64,000 nucleotides of DNA from an uncultured Aquimarina sp. (GTDB lineage Bacteria; Bacteroidota; Bacteroidia; Flavobacteriales; Flavobacteriaceae), in assembly GCA_947495425.1 (NCBI GenBank), contig CANLYR010000005.1:1-64000 (forward strand), written 5' to 3'. Both the position numbers and the translations under genes were made by a program. Position 1 is the stretch's first letter, and every line of letters starts with the position of its first letter. The notes under the pieces are model-generated. The model saw only the letters and a list, made by a program, of their open reading frames with translations. It ran no database searches and was not told the origin of the DNA. Below are positions 5,784 through 14,225 of this stretch, one piece after another.

Positions 5784-8282
5784 TTAGAGTAATCCAAATT
5801 GCTCAAAATGATGATTTAAATGTTTTCTTTCCAATAAATACCATTCATATTTATTCAATTCTCCGAAAACAATATTTTTCAATAGCGCTTCAGGGTTTTC
5901 TACAAAGTATAATTTATATGCTTCTCTTGCTTCATTAAGTTTAGCAATAGCAGTTTTTAAATCTGCATGTTTTAAATTTTCTAACTCTCCTTTCTTCAGT
6001 AATGGAAACTCTGTATTTTTCGGAAATGGATTATAATTATATAAGCTATTATGTACTTTCTCTAAAATCTTTTCTGGAGTTGCAATATCAAAATTCTGTA
6101 GTTCACCTGAAGCTATTTTGTAAGTATATTCCAAATGTTCTACCATATGTTGTGGTGTCATTATTCCCCATTTGGTTTTAGTATTAGTAGTTAGTTTGTA
6201 TAAACATTGCTGTATTCGCTCTTCAGTCATTTCAACCAGAGTTGTTTGTTTTTTCTGCACCATAGTCAGAATAGTAGCAATCGCTACTAATTCATCTTCT
6301 ATGTCAAATACTTCAACAAACCATTTTACAATTCCGCTTGGATGTTCTGCACTTGCAACATCACGATCCACTTTTTGCTTACACGTTAGTCTAACGTATA
6401 CGGTATCATTATGATAAATCGGTCTCAAGAATCGACATTCTTCTAATCCATAATTAGCGGCTACAGGTCCTTTGTTAGGATATACAAATAATCCTGCTGC
6501 TGCTGCCAGGATAAAATATCCATGTGCAGTGCGTTTTTCAAAAATACTCCCTTCTAAAGACGTGATATCGGTATGGGCGTAGAAATGATCCCAAGTAAGG
6601 TTTGCAAAGTTGATGATATCTGTATCAGTAACTGTACGTTTATGCGTTTTGATAGACATTCCGGGCGCTATATCTTCCCAATGGTATGCAAATGGATGTT
6701 TTTCTGATTCTTTATATGCAGAATTGGCCTGATATATCCCAGTAATCTCTGTGAGTGTCGTTGGTGTACCTTGGATTGCACATCGCTGCATATAATGTTT
6801 TATGCCACGCATACCTCCCATTTCTTCTCCACCACCTGCTCTTCCCGGACCGCCATGAGTTAACATAGGTAATGGAGAACCATGACCTGTACTCTGTTTC
6901 GCATTTTCTCGGTTTCCGACTAAAATACGTCCATGATGAGAAGCGGCTCCAACAACATATTCTTTAGCTATTTTGTCGTCATAGGTAAAAATCGAAGATA
7001 CTAAAGATCCTTTACCCATCTGAGATAAAGTAATAGCATCCTCTAAAGTATCATATGGCATTATCGTAGACACAGGACCAAAAGCTTCAATATCATGTAC
7101 CTCTGTATTTTTAAATGGATGATTCTCTCTTAATAAAATTGGAGGCACAAAAGCTCCTTTTTGTGCGTCAGCTCCAATCGTTTCAATTTTATCCAAATTA
7201 CCGTATACCATTTGCGCCGTTTTAGCAATTGCAGTAACATTATTTTTGAAACTTTCTACTTGTTGTTTACTAGCCAAAGCCCCCATTCTTACTGCTTTTA
7301 ATCTTGGATCTCCTATGGTAACTTTATCTAATTGATTACCTAATGCAATCTGTACATCTTCAATCAGATCAGCAGGAACAATAATCCTGCGGATAGCCGT
7401 ACATTTCTGACCAGATTTTACGGTCATTTCTTTCCGTACCTCTTTGATAAACAAATCAAATTCTGGAGTTCCGGGTACAGCATCTTTTCCTAATACTGAA
7501 GCATTAAGAGAATCTGCTTCCATCGTAAATGGCACTGATTCTTCAATCAATCTGGGATGTGCTTTAAGAATTCTACCTGTATGTGCAGAACCTGTAAAAG
7601 TGACCACATCTTGAGATTCGACAGTGTCCAAAATATTTTTAGTCATCCCGCTTAATAATTGCAATGATCCTTCTGGAAGAATTCCTGAATTTATGATCAC
7701 ACGAACCACAGCTTCCGTTAAATATGCTGTTTGTGGTGCTGGTAGTACTACCGCTGGTACTCCTGCCATCCAATTTACTGCGCATTTTTCGAGCATTCCC
7801 CAAATCGGAAAATTAAATGCATTGATATGAACGGCTACTCCTTTTTTAGGAACCAAAATATGATGTGCCATAAAACGCCCACCACGAGAAAGATCAATTG
7901 GATCACCTTCTACATGATACGATTGATTTGGAAATAATTTACGCAATGATGCATTGGCAAATAGGTTTCCGAATCCTCCTTCGATATCGATCCAGCTATC
8001 TACACGAGTAGCACCAGAACGGTAACTCAGCTCATAAAATTCTTCTTTTCGCTTAGTAAGGAAAAATGCTAATTTTTTAAGCATATTACCACGCTGTTGA
8101 AAGGTCATTTTTCGTAAAACTTCTCCTCCTTTAGTTCTACCATATTGTAAGACTTCGGGAATATCTAATCCTTCTGTGGTCGATGCTCCTATAACTTCAC
8201 CAGTAACTGCATCATGCATTACGGTTCCATCGCCTGAACCGGCAACCCATTTCCCATTTATGTAGCTTTCTAATTTTTTCAT
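5784..8282 (-). CDS. paaZ: PaaZ, oxepin-CoA hydrolase / semialdehyde dehydrogenase, with a fused DUF1569 domain
   Basis: PaaZ opens the oxepin-CoA ring and oxidises the resulting aldehyde with NADP. Residues 1 to about 520 form an aldehyde dehydrogenase domain with the general-base Glu in FTMEADSLNASVL and the catalytic Cys in SGQKCTAIRR. About 540-675 is a MaoC-like (R)-hydratase hotdog domain with NLTWDHFYAHTD carrying the catalytic Asp and His. Unusually, about 148 more residues follow (685-832), with MTPQHMVEHLEYT and ERKHLNHHFEQFGLL, which resemble DUF1569 of the DinB metal-binding superfamily. E. coli PaaZ ends near 681. I chose the start MKKLESYINGKW at 8282; the upstream frame lies in a dispersed poly-purine repeat. 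Confidence 0.93.
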   Translation of the reverse strand: MKKLESYINGKWVAGSGDGTVMHDAVTGEVIGASTTEGLDIPEVLQYGRTKGGEVLRKMTFQQRGNMLKKLAFFLTKRKEEFYELSYRSGATRVDSWIDIEGGFGNLFANASLRKLFPNQSYHVEGDPIDLSRGGRFMAHHILVPKKGVAVHINAFNFPIWGMLEKCAVNWMAGVPAVVLPAPQTAYLTEAVVRVIINSGILPEGSLQLLSGMTKNILDTVESQDVVTFTGSAHTGRILKAHPRLIEESVPFTMEADSLNASVLGKDAVPGTPEFDLFIKEVRKEMTVKSGQKCTAIRRIIVPADLIEDVQIALGNQLDKVTIGDPRLKAVRMGALASKQQVESFKNNVTAIAKTAQMVYGNLDKIETIGADAQKGAFVPPILLRENHPFKNTEVHDIEAFGPVSTIMPYDTLEDAITLSQMGKGSLVSSIFTYDDKIAKEYVVGAASHHGRILVGNRENAKQSTGHGSPLPMLTHGGPGRAGGGEEMGGMRGIKHYMQRCAIQGTPTTLTEITGIYQANSAYKESEKHPFAYHWEDIAPGMSIKTHKRTVTDTDIINFANLTWDHFYAHTDITSLEGSIFEKRTAHGYFILAAAAGLFVYPNKGPVAANYGLEECRFLRPIYHNDTVYVRLTCKQKVDRDVASAEHPSGIVKWFVEVFDIEDELVAIATILTMVQKKQTTLVEMTEERIQQCLYKLTTNTKTKWGIMTPQHMVEHLEYTYKIASGELQNFDIATPEKILEKVHNSLYNYNPFPKNTEFPLLKKGELENLKHADLKTAIAKLNEAREAYKLYFVENPEALLKNIVFGELNKYEWYLLERKHLNHHFEQFGLL

Positions 8283-8302
8283 TTTACCGATTTTACATTC
8301 TT

Positions 8303-8329
8303 TTCTTTTTTGCATTGCCAAAAAAAGAA
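8303..8329. repeat. Poly-T/poly-A inverted repeat upstream of paaZ
   Basis: TCTTTTTTG (8304-8312) and CAAAAAAAGA (8319-8328) surround CATTGC. The sequence TTTGGCAATGCAAAAAAG on the minus strand is a motif I associate with recurrent intergenic repeats of Bacteroidota, though I cannot confirm copy number here. It lies in the 232-bp gap before paaZ, in which no gene is visible. Confidence 0.4.
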
Positions 8330-8514
8330 ACAAAAAAGTCTAGTCTTAAGAAACTTCAGCTAAAAATTTCGTTCTCTTCACTAAATTAAATGAAGCCTTA
8401 CTAATAGTTTAAACTTTCTTTTGATCAATTATATTTTGAAATAATTCATTCCTTCTAACAATTTGCGAATTTAATTTTACGCTTCGTTTACTTAATTTTT
8501 TACGCTGAACTTTC

Positions 8515-9111
8515 TTAGGACGCTTTCATAAGTTGTTCAAGGTTGTTCGATATAGCCTGATAATAATCTCTATGACTGTTAATAAATGTTTCAAGCTTTC
8601 GTTCCAATAAATTTATGTTGATACTGTATATATATTCTTCCTTGTTATTAATTAATGATTCATATTCAATATTTATTAAATCATCAAAATGTTCAATTCT
8701 TATTTTCTTAAATTTTTCAAGTTGTTCTTCGAAAAAAGATATGATTAAATTTTCTTTATTTTCTAACTTTCTTTTTATCAGTTCTGTTTTGAATGTTTCA
8801 TAATCTCTTTCTCCTCTGCCACTTCCATATCCTTTATTATTAAAACAAGAACTAATCTTAGATCCTAGTGAACCAATAAATACTGATTCAATCATACACC
8901 CATAAAAAAGAGAAACAACATTTGACACAAAATCATTATTCAAAATCTTAAAATCTGTTTTCCCTAAGTAATCATCTTCATACGCATTTGTTTTATATTC
9001 TAAAGATATATTTAGCACTAAATTATTGCTTAATTTATGGGCTAAAAAGTGACCGATCTCATGAATTAATACACATTTGAATTTTGGTGGGTTTTGAATC
9101 TCATATTTCAT
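8515..9111 (-). CDS. Uncharacterised HExxH protein (possible zinc peptidase)
   Basis: I do not recognise this 198-aa protein as a named family. Residues 16-20 form HEIGH with a following FLAH, a zinc-metallopeptidase signature. A hydrophobic stretch (NDFVSNVVSLFYGCMIESVFIGSLG) follows, then SGRGERDYETF and a long, charged, Lys/Glu/Asn-rich helical C-terminus with no signal peptide. The HEIGHxxA-type motif plus a downstream helix recalls FtsH-trafficking or M41-like peptidase folds, but the third ligand is unclear. It stops short of the neighbours' codon style, being richer in AT. It sits between paaJ (2-bp gap upstream) and paaZ, an odd position for such a protein. Confidence 0.6.
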   Translation of the reverse strand: MKYEIQNPPKFKCVLIHEIGHFLAHKLSNNLVLNISLEYKTNAYEDDYLGKTDFKILNNDFVSNVVSLFYGCMIESVFIGSLGSKISSCFNNKGYGSGRGERDYETFKTELIKRKLENKENLIISFFEEQLEKFKKIRIEHFDDLINIEYESLINNKEEYIYSININLLERKLETFINSHRDYYQAISNNLEQLMKAS

Positions 9112-9113
9112 AC

Positions 9114-10322
9114 CTAGTTAACTCTTTCAATTATACAAGCATATCCTTGACCAACACCCACACACATTGTGATTAAGGCATAGCGTTTCTTTTGTTCTTG
9201 TAATTCTAGCGCTGCAGAATACGCAATTCTGGTTCCTGTTACTCCTAAGGGGTGTCCTATTGCAATAGATCCTCCATTAGGATTTATTCTTGGGTCATCA
9301 TCTGCCAACCCCCATGCTCTTATACAGGATAATGCTTGAGATGCAAAGGCTTCATTAAGTTCGATTACATCGATATCATTCATGGTGATTCCTGCTTTCT
9401 CTAAGGCTTTATTAGAGGCCTGAACAGGACCAATACCCATAATTCTTGGTGGCACACCTACTACTGCTGAACTTACAATTCTGGCCATAGGATTTAGATT
9501 GTATTTTTGTACTGCTTCTTCTGAAGCAATAATTGTTGCCGCCGCACCATCATTTAGTCCTGAAGAATTCCCAGCAGTTACGCTTCCATCTTTTTTGAAT
9601 GCTGGTCTTAGTTTTCCTAATATTTCTTTAGTAGTGGTTGGTTTTATAAACTCATCATGAGCAAACAGAATCGGGTCTTTTTTTCGTTGCGGAATTTGGA
9701 CTGTTGTAATTTCTTTGGCCAATCTCCCAGATTGTTGCGCTTTGGTAGCTTTCATCTGACTCGAGTAGGCAAAAGCATCTTGGTCTTCTCGCGAAATATC
9801 ATATTTCTCTACTAAATTTTCGGCAGTATTCCCCATACCATCAGTACCGTATAATTCATGCATTTTTTGATTTACAAAACGCCATCCAAAACTAGAATCA
9901 TACATCTTGGCATCATTACCAAATGCTGAGGATGGTTTTGCAACTACATACGGACCACGAGTCATGTTTTCGACTCCGCCAGAGATAAAAAGATCACCAT
10001 CACCAGCTTTGATTGCTCGATTCGCGTGAATAATAGCAGATAATCCTGAACTACACAAACGATTCACGGTCTCTCCTGGAACTGTAAATGGTAAGCCTGC
10101 TAAGAGAGCACACATACGTGCCACATTACGATTATCTTCACCGGCTTGATTTGCACATCCCATAATAACATCATCAAAGGCTTCTTTTGGGATATTAGGA
10201 TGCTTTGCTACTAATTTTTCAATAACTAAAGCGCCTAAATTGTCAGTTCTTACCGTTGATAAAGTTCCTTTATAATTTCCGATTGGAGTTCGTACTCCAT
10301 CTATGATGTATGCTTCTCTCAA
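9114..10322 (-). CDS. paaJ: PaaJ, 3-oxoadipyl-CoA / 3-oxo-5,6-dehydrosuberyl-CoA thiolase
   Basis: This 402-aa thiolase performs two cleavage steps of the phenylacetate pathway, releasing acetyl-CoA and finally succinyl-CoA. The nucleophilic Cys is in NRLCSSGLSA (C90). The catalytic His is in GHPLGVTGTR and the second Cys in TMCVGVGQG. The ending GQGYACIIERVN is typical of PaaJ/PcaF. The HExxH gene follows two bases after, and a ~100-bp repeat touches its start codon. Confidence 0.92.
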   Translation of the reverse strand: MREAYIIDGVRTPIGNYKGTLSTVRTDNLGALVIEKLVAKHPNIPKEAFDDVIMGCANQAGEDNRNVARMCALLAGLPFTVPGETVNRLCSSGLSAIIHANRAIKAGDGDLFISGGVENMTRGPYVVAKPSSAFGNDAKMYDSSFGWRFVNQKMHELYGTDGMGNTAENLVEKYDISREDQDAFAYSSQMKATKAQQSGRLAKEITTVQIPQRKKDPILFAHDEFIKPTTTKEILGKLRPAFKKDGSVTAGNSSGLNDGAAATIIASEEAVQKYNLNPMARIVSSAVVGVPPRIMGIGPVQASNKALEKAGITMNDIDVIELNEAFASQALSCIRAWGLADDDPRINPNGGSIAIGHPLGVTGTRIAYSAALELQEQKKRYALITMCVGVGQGYACIIERVN

Positions 10323-10420
10323 AAGTTTAAATTTTAAATGTAAAATTTTAAAGTCAAAAGTTATACCTAGTACAGGTTACTCATTACTTTTTTATTTTAC
10401 ATTTTTCGGTTTTACATTTT
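10323..10420. repeat. ~100-bp AT-rich inverted-repeat element, copy 2
   Basis: It fills the entire gap between the paaJ start codon and the lipoprotein stop. TAAATGTAAAATTTT near 10335 pairs with ATTTTACATTTTTCGG near 10393, followed by TTTTACATTTTTTATTTT. Its layout matches 4286-4382 and 12675-12774. Confidence 0.7.
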
Positions 10421-10969
10421 TTATTTTTCTAGTGTAGCCGACAATACCGACTTTATAATTAGTGGCAAATACTTCGATTCTTCTGTTTTGGGATAAAATG
10501 AAGAGATCATCATCGTTTTATCTCCAGCGGGTAATGCATGCATCATCATGATCATCTCATCACCAACCTCATCTACCATCGCCGATTTTTGTTGTAATAT
10601 GATTCTACCCTCCCTTTCTATTTCTCCAATGCTAATAAGTGTATACCCTTCTTGGTTAGGTTCTTTTTCTAATTGTTCTTTTAGCATTTGATATGGTTGT
10701 GGAGCAAGCATAGTCATAATCCCAGCAGACATATCTTCGGTTACTCTATTGCTGCCATTATCAATTACAAAAACGGTTTCATCAACTTCAATCTTAATTT
10801 CAGAATTAAATACGTCTCCTAGCGTTTGTATATCTTCTTCTTGCGAAACTTCATTTGAACCTTCAGAATTTATAGTTGCTGTTCCTAGAGGTGTTTCTGC
10901 TTTGGATTTGGTTTCTTTTCCGCAGGAAATAAAAAATATAATTACTACTGCTGCTAAAACTTTTTTCAT
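10421..10969 (-). CDS. Hypothetical lipoprotein in the paa cluster
   Basis: This is a 182-aa protein with an N-terminal lipoprotein signal (MKKVLAAVVIIFFISC, lipobox ending at Cys16), so it is probably anchored in the periplasm or outer membrane. The low-complexity region after the signal is rich in Glu, Ser and Thr. The rest (VFVIDNGSNRVTEDMSAGIM ... SMMISSFYPK-like) looks like a small globular domain of about 120 residues with a conserved-looking beta pattern. I recognise no family. It lies between paaI and paaJ. Its presence in an otherwise cytosolic pathway is unexplained. Confidence 0.7.
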   Translation of the reverse strand: MKKVLAAVVIIFFISCGKETKSKAETPLGTATINSEGSNEVSQEEDIQTLGDVFNSEIKIEVDETVFVIDNGSNRVTEDMSAGIMTMLAPQPYQMLKEQLEKEPNQEGYTLISIGEIEREGRIILQQKSAMVDEVGDEMIMMMHALPAGDKTMMISSFYPKTEESKYLPLIIKSVLSATLEK

Positions 10970-11042
10970 CTTAAACTTTATTTTTCTTTTGCCCCCCGCC
11001 TCAATTCTCTTCCAGAGAAAAAAGGAGCTATAAACATTTTTT

Positions 11043-11450
11043 TTATTCCCAATCCTTATTGGTTCTATATACTACGCCTTTGAACAATGCCACGATTTGA
11101 TCTCCGCGTTTCACTTCTACTATATTAAACCCAATTTTGGTTTTAGCAATATCTGTTACTGCCTCTGCGATTAAATAATCACCTTCTTCTAAGGCTTCGA
11201 TATGATTGATTGAAGTCTCTATTGAAACTGCATATTTACCATGTGTATTTGCTGAAAAACCAAAAGCAGTATCTGCTAAACTATAGGATATTCCTCCGTG
11301 TGCCTTACCCATACTGTTAAGCATCTCTTTCCTCACCGTCATTCCTACTTTACAGCTTCCTTTTTCTACCTCGAGAACCTCAATTCCAAGCCATTGACTA
11401 AACTGATCTTGATCTAGCATTTTATGAGGAATTTCTTCTAATTTAATCAT
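11043..11450 (-). CDS. paaI: PaaI, phenylacetyl-CoA-pathway thioesterase
   Basis: This 135-aa hotdog-fold thioesterase hydrolyses ring-hydroxylated or dead-end phenylacetyl-CoA intermediates, freeing CoA. GKAHGGISYSLADTAFGFSAN carries the HGG motif and the catalytic Asp of the PaaI subfamily. Length is normal (E. coli 140 aa). The stop of the dehydrogenase gene is nine bases upstream, consistent with co-transcription. Confidence 0.9.
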   Translation of the reverse strand: MIKLEEIPHKMLDQDQFSQWLGIEVLEVEKGSCKVGMTVRKEMLNSMGKAHGGISYSLADTAFGFSANTHGKYAVSIETSINHIEALEEGDYLIAEAVTDIAKTKIGFNIVEVKRGDQIVALFKGVVYRTNKDWE

Positions 11451-11459
11451 GCTTCAAGA

Positions 11460-12674
11460 TTAGTTATCAGCAACAAGCTTTTGATTAAAAAAATTCTTTT
11501 TCTCTCTCTTCATTTTTCTTAGTAAAGAGCTACATCGATAACGATCTTCATGATATTCATCATAGAGTTTGTCTAATGTACTTACACACCAATCTATTCC
11601 TCTTTCATCTGCCCAGGATAATAATCCTTTTGGATAATTTACGCCTTTGGTCATAGCATTATCAATATCTTCTGCAAACGCGATATTCCAAAATAAGGCA
11701 TCTGCCGCTTCGTTGATAAGCATTACCAATACGCGATCAAAAATGTATTGGGAAATCTCATCTTTGGATACCCTCTCGACTCCGCTCGAGAGGACAGACG
11801 TTTTTTCTACTTTCCTTCCATTTACATCATACTCATAATATCCCTTACCAGATTTCCTCCCTAAATAACCGGCTTCAGACAATCGTTTTTGAGTAAAAGC
11901 GGGTTTGTATCTAGGATCATAATAGAAAGCTTTAAAAACAGTTTCTGTTACGGTATAATTAATATCGTTTCCTATAAAATCCATCAATTCAAAAGGCCCC
12001 ATTCTAAAACCACCAAGTGTTTTCAAACTCCAATCTATGGTCGCTATATCTGCTATACCTTCTTCATAGATTCGTAATGACTCTCCATAAAAAGGTCTGG
12101 CAACACGATTTACAATAAACCCAGGGGTATCTTTTGCTATAGCAACTGTTTTTTTCCAATCTTTGATAATCTGTACTACTTTATTTTTAACTTCTTCTGA
12201 AGTTTGTACTGCTGGAATTACTTCAACAAGCTTCATTAATGGCGCTGGGTTAAAAAAATGGATGCCTATACAACGCTCAGGTTTTTTTAGGGATGAAGCT
12301 ATTGAAGCTATAGACAGTGAAGATGTATTGGATGCAATGATCGTATCTTCAGAAACATAGCTTTCTAATTCTGAAAACAGGTTCTTTTTAATATCTAGAT
12401 TTTCGATAATTGCTTCGATTGTAAGATGGGTATCACTTAAATCTTTCAGAGCATTAACATAGAAAATGTTATGCTGGATACGATCCTTTTCATTTTGATC
12501 GATCCTACCTTTTTCAATTAATCGAGAAAGCACTTTCTCTAAAGCATTCTTACTCTTATCCAATGCTTCCTGATTGGTATCAAACACTTTTACGGTACAA
12601 CCAGAGGTCGCTGCTACCTGTGCAATCCCGCTCCCCATTGTTCCTGATCCTATTATACCTACTTTGTAAATCAT
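11460..12674 (-). CDS. paaH: 3-hydroxyacyl-CoA dehydrogenase (PaaH-like)
   Basis: It oxidises 3-hydroxyadipyl-CoA to 3-oxoadipyl-CoA with NAD. The Rossmann domain begins GIIGSGTMGSGIAQ, the catalytic His is in GIHFFNPAPLMKLVEV, and the paired C-terminal helical domains contain GFIVNRVARP and FRMGPFELMDFIGND. At about residues 292-303 the peptide VLSSGVERVSKDE is encoded by a perfect 8-bp-arm palindrome (11772-11793), apparently an in-frame repeat insertion between the two helical domains. At 404 aa it is shorter than E. coli PaaH (about 475 aa). Confidence 0.88.
   Translation of the reverse strand: MIYKVGIIGSGTMGSGIAQVAATSGCTVKVFDTNQEALDKSKNALEKVLSRLIEKGRIDQNEKDRIQHNIFYVNALKDLSDTHLTIEAIIENLDIKKNLFSELESYVSEDTIIASNTSSLSIASIASSLKKPERCIGIHFFNPAPLMKLVEVIPAVQTSEEVKNKVVQIIKDWKKTVAIAKDTPGFIVNRVARPFYGESLRIYEEGIADIATIDWSLKTLGGFRMGPFELMDFIGNDINYTVTETVFKAFYYDPRYKPAFTQKRLSEAGYLGRKSGKGYYEYDVNGRKVEKTSVLSSGVERVSKDEISQYIFDRVLVMLINEAADALFWNIAFAEDIDNAMTKGVNYPKGLLSWADERGIDWCVSTLDKLYDEYHEDRYRCSSLLRKMKREKKNFFNQKLVADN
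11772..11793. repeat. Palindrome inside the paaH frame
   Basis: CCTCTCGA-CTCCGC-TCGAGAGG, 8-bp perfect arms around a 6-base loop. Relatives with the core TCTCGACTGYGCTCGA occur at 51149-51168 (coding) and 55090-55109 (intergenic). Confidence 0.75.
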
Positions 12675-12774
12675 AAATTTTAAAGTCTAAATGTAAAATG
12701 ATAAAGTATCAAAAACTAGACTACTTAACTTACCACTTTTACATTTATCATTTTTCGGTTTTATATTTCAAACT
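12675..12774. repeat. ~100-bp AT-rich inverted-repeat element, copy 3
   Basis: It exactly fills the gap between the paaH start and the paaG stop. CTAAATGTAAAATG near 12688 and CTTTTACATTTATCATTT near 12736 form the inverted arms, followed by TTCGGTTTTATATTT as in copies 1 and 2. Confidence 0.7.
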
Positions 12775-13554
12775 TTACTTCCCTTTAAATTCAGGTTTTC
12801 TTTTTTCTATAAATGCATGTACACCTTCTGAGTAATCTTCACTTTCTGCGGCTTCAATTTGCAAATCTGATTCCAAAGCTAACTGTTGCTCCAAATTATT
12901 TGTCATCGATTGATTTAATAATCTCTTAGTTAAGCCTAAAGCTTTTGTAGGCATTTTTGCAAGTTTTAGTGCTAATTTAGTTACTTCTTCTTCAAAAGTT
13001 TCGACGGGAAATACCTGGTGCAACATCCCAAGTTGCTGCGCTGCCGTAGCGCTTACATTATCCCCTAACATCATTAAAGCTGAAGCTTTTTGAAAACCGA
13101 TCAATCGTGGTAAAAAAAAGGTTCCTGCACTATCAGGAATTAATCCAATTTTACTAAATGCTTGGATAAAACTAGCGTTTTCAACAGCTACCACAACATC
13201 ACAAGCCAAAGCTATATTGGCTCCTGCTCCAGCCGCAACACCGTTTACAGCTGCAATAATGGGTTTTTCTATCGATCGTATCCTTTCTACTATTGGGTTA
13301 TAATGCTCTTCGAGTATTTTTCTAAAGCCGGGATTCAATTCTGGCGAAGTCACTTCATTAAGATCCTGGCCAGCACAAAATGCTTTTCCGTTACCAGTTA
13401 GTACAATAGCTCTTATCTCATTATTATCAGCACAATCATCTAATGTTTTTTGCAAAAGCAAAGCCATTTCTCTATTGAAACTATTAAAAGTTTCCGGACG
13501 ATTTAATGTAACTCTTGCTACTCCGTTTTCAATTTGTAAATCGATTGAAAGCAT
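12775..13554 (-). CDS. paaG: PaaG, 1,2-epoxyphenylacetyl-CoA isomerase
   Basis: This crotonase-family enzyme converts ring-1,2-epoxyphenylacetyl-CoA to the oxepin form. The 259-aa sequence follows E. coli PaaG closely over NSFNREMALLLQ, GKAFCAGQDLNEV, AAVNGVAAGAGANIALACD and FSKIGLIPDSAGTFFLPRL. The Asp of GLIPDSAG is the catalytic acid of PaaG. The gene lies between paaD and paaH and is separated from paaH by a repeat element. Confidence 0.93.
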   Translation of the reverse strand: MLSIDLQIENGVARVTLNRPETFNSFNREMALLLQKTLDDCADNNEIRAIVLTGNGKAFCAGQDLNEVTSPELNPGFRKILEEHYNPIVERIRSIEKPIIAAVNGVAAGAGANIALACDVVVAVENASFIQAFSKIGLIPDSAGTFFLPRLIGFQKASALMMLGDNVSATAAQQLGMLHQVFPVETFEEEVTKLALKLAKMPTKALGLTKRLLNQSMTNNLEQQLALESDLQIEAAESEDYSEGVHAFIEKRKPEFKGK

Positions 13555-13560
13555 ATTTTA

Positions 13561-13655
13561 ATTCTCTAGTTTAAATTCTGGATTACAAATAATCCAATAC
13601 TATTATTTCTTTAGCTCTCTGACCCTTCAACTTCGCTCAGGATGACAGACAATAG
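13561..13655. repeat. Dispersed repeat between paaD and paaG
   Basis: The gap contains GACCCTTCAACTTCGCTCAG then GATGACAGAC (13621-13650). This motif belongs to the same family as CTTCGACAAGCTCAG at 1422. No gene or clear terminator is visible. Confidence 0.5.
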
Positions 13656-14159
13656 TTATTTTAAGCATTTAAAGTAATCAAAAGGTTCCAAACAATCTTC
13701 ACACTGAAATAGTGCCTTGCAAGCTGTAGAACCAAACTGACTTACCATTTTAGTATGTATGGAACCACATTGTGGGCATTTTACTATCTTCTTATTACCA
13801 AGTAAGGCCTCTTTATCAGCTTCTTCATCTAGTGGAGCTGCTATCCCATACTCCTCCAAAGCTTTTCTACCTCTTGGAGTAATCCAATCTGTTGTCCATG
13901 CCGGTGATAGGATCAAATCAACTTCTGCCTTGATATCTTTATCTTTGAATGCTGCGATAATATCATCTCCAATTACATCCATTGCAGGACAGCCACTGTA
14001 TGTTGGTGTTATTTTGATTTGAGCGACATCGTCAACTATCTGGGCATAACGAACCACACCCATATCCATAATAGACAATACGGGAATTTCTGGATCTGAA
14101 ATTTTTTCCAGAATCGAAATAAGTTTTGGGTTGATATGTTGTTCTAGTTCTATTGTCAT
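13656..14159 (-). CDS. paaD: PaaD, epoxidase complex Fe-S/MIP18-like subunit
   Basis: This 167-aa protein has an N-terminal MIP18/DUF59 domain (KISDPEIPVLSIMDMGVVR) and a C-terminal cysteine cluster (CPQCGS, then CKALFQCEDCLEPFDYFKC). PaaD is required for the phenylacetyl-CoA epoxidase, probably for cofactor maturation. I chose the start MTIELEQHINP at 14159; a longer frame would run through the hairpin at 14188-14207. Confidence 0.9.
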   Translation of the reverse strand: MTIELEQHINPKLISILEKISDPEIPVLSIMDMGVVRYAQIVDDVAQIKITPTYSGCPAMDVIGDDIIAAFKDKDIKAEVDLILSPAWTTDWITPRGRKALEEYGIAAPLDEEADKEALLGNKKIVKCPQCGSIHTKMVSQFGSTACKALFQCEDCLEPFDYFKCLK

Positions 14160-14187
14160 TTTATTATAGAGGTACTTAAATAATGAG

Positions 14188-14207
14188 ATTTCCGTCTTCA
14201 CGGAAAT
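14188..14207. repeat. Hairpin repeat between paaC and paaD
   Basis: ATTTCCGT-CTTC-ACGGAAAT has perfect 8-bp arms and a 4-base loop. It is too AT-poor at its 3' side to be a typical terminator and is followed by TGACACAAATG. Similar stem-loops occur at 14989-15002 and 15041-15058. Confidence 0.65.
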
Positions 14208-14225
14208 GACACAAATGAATTTAAC

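Noticed and set aside
14160..14201. Longer N-terminus for PaaD
   Set aside because: It would run through the ATTTCCGT/ACGGAAAT hairpin, and MTIELEQ fits the family better.
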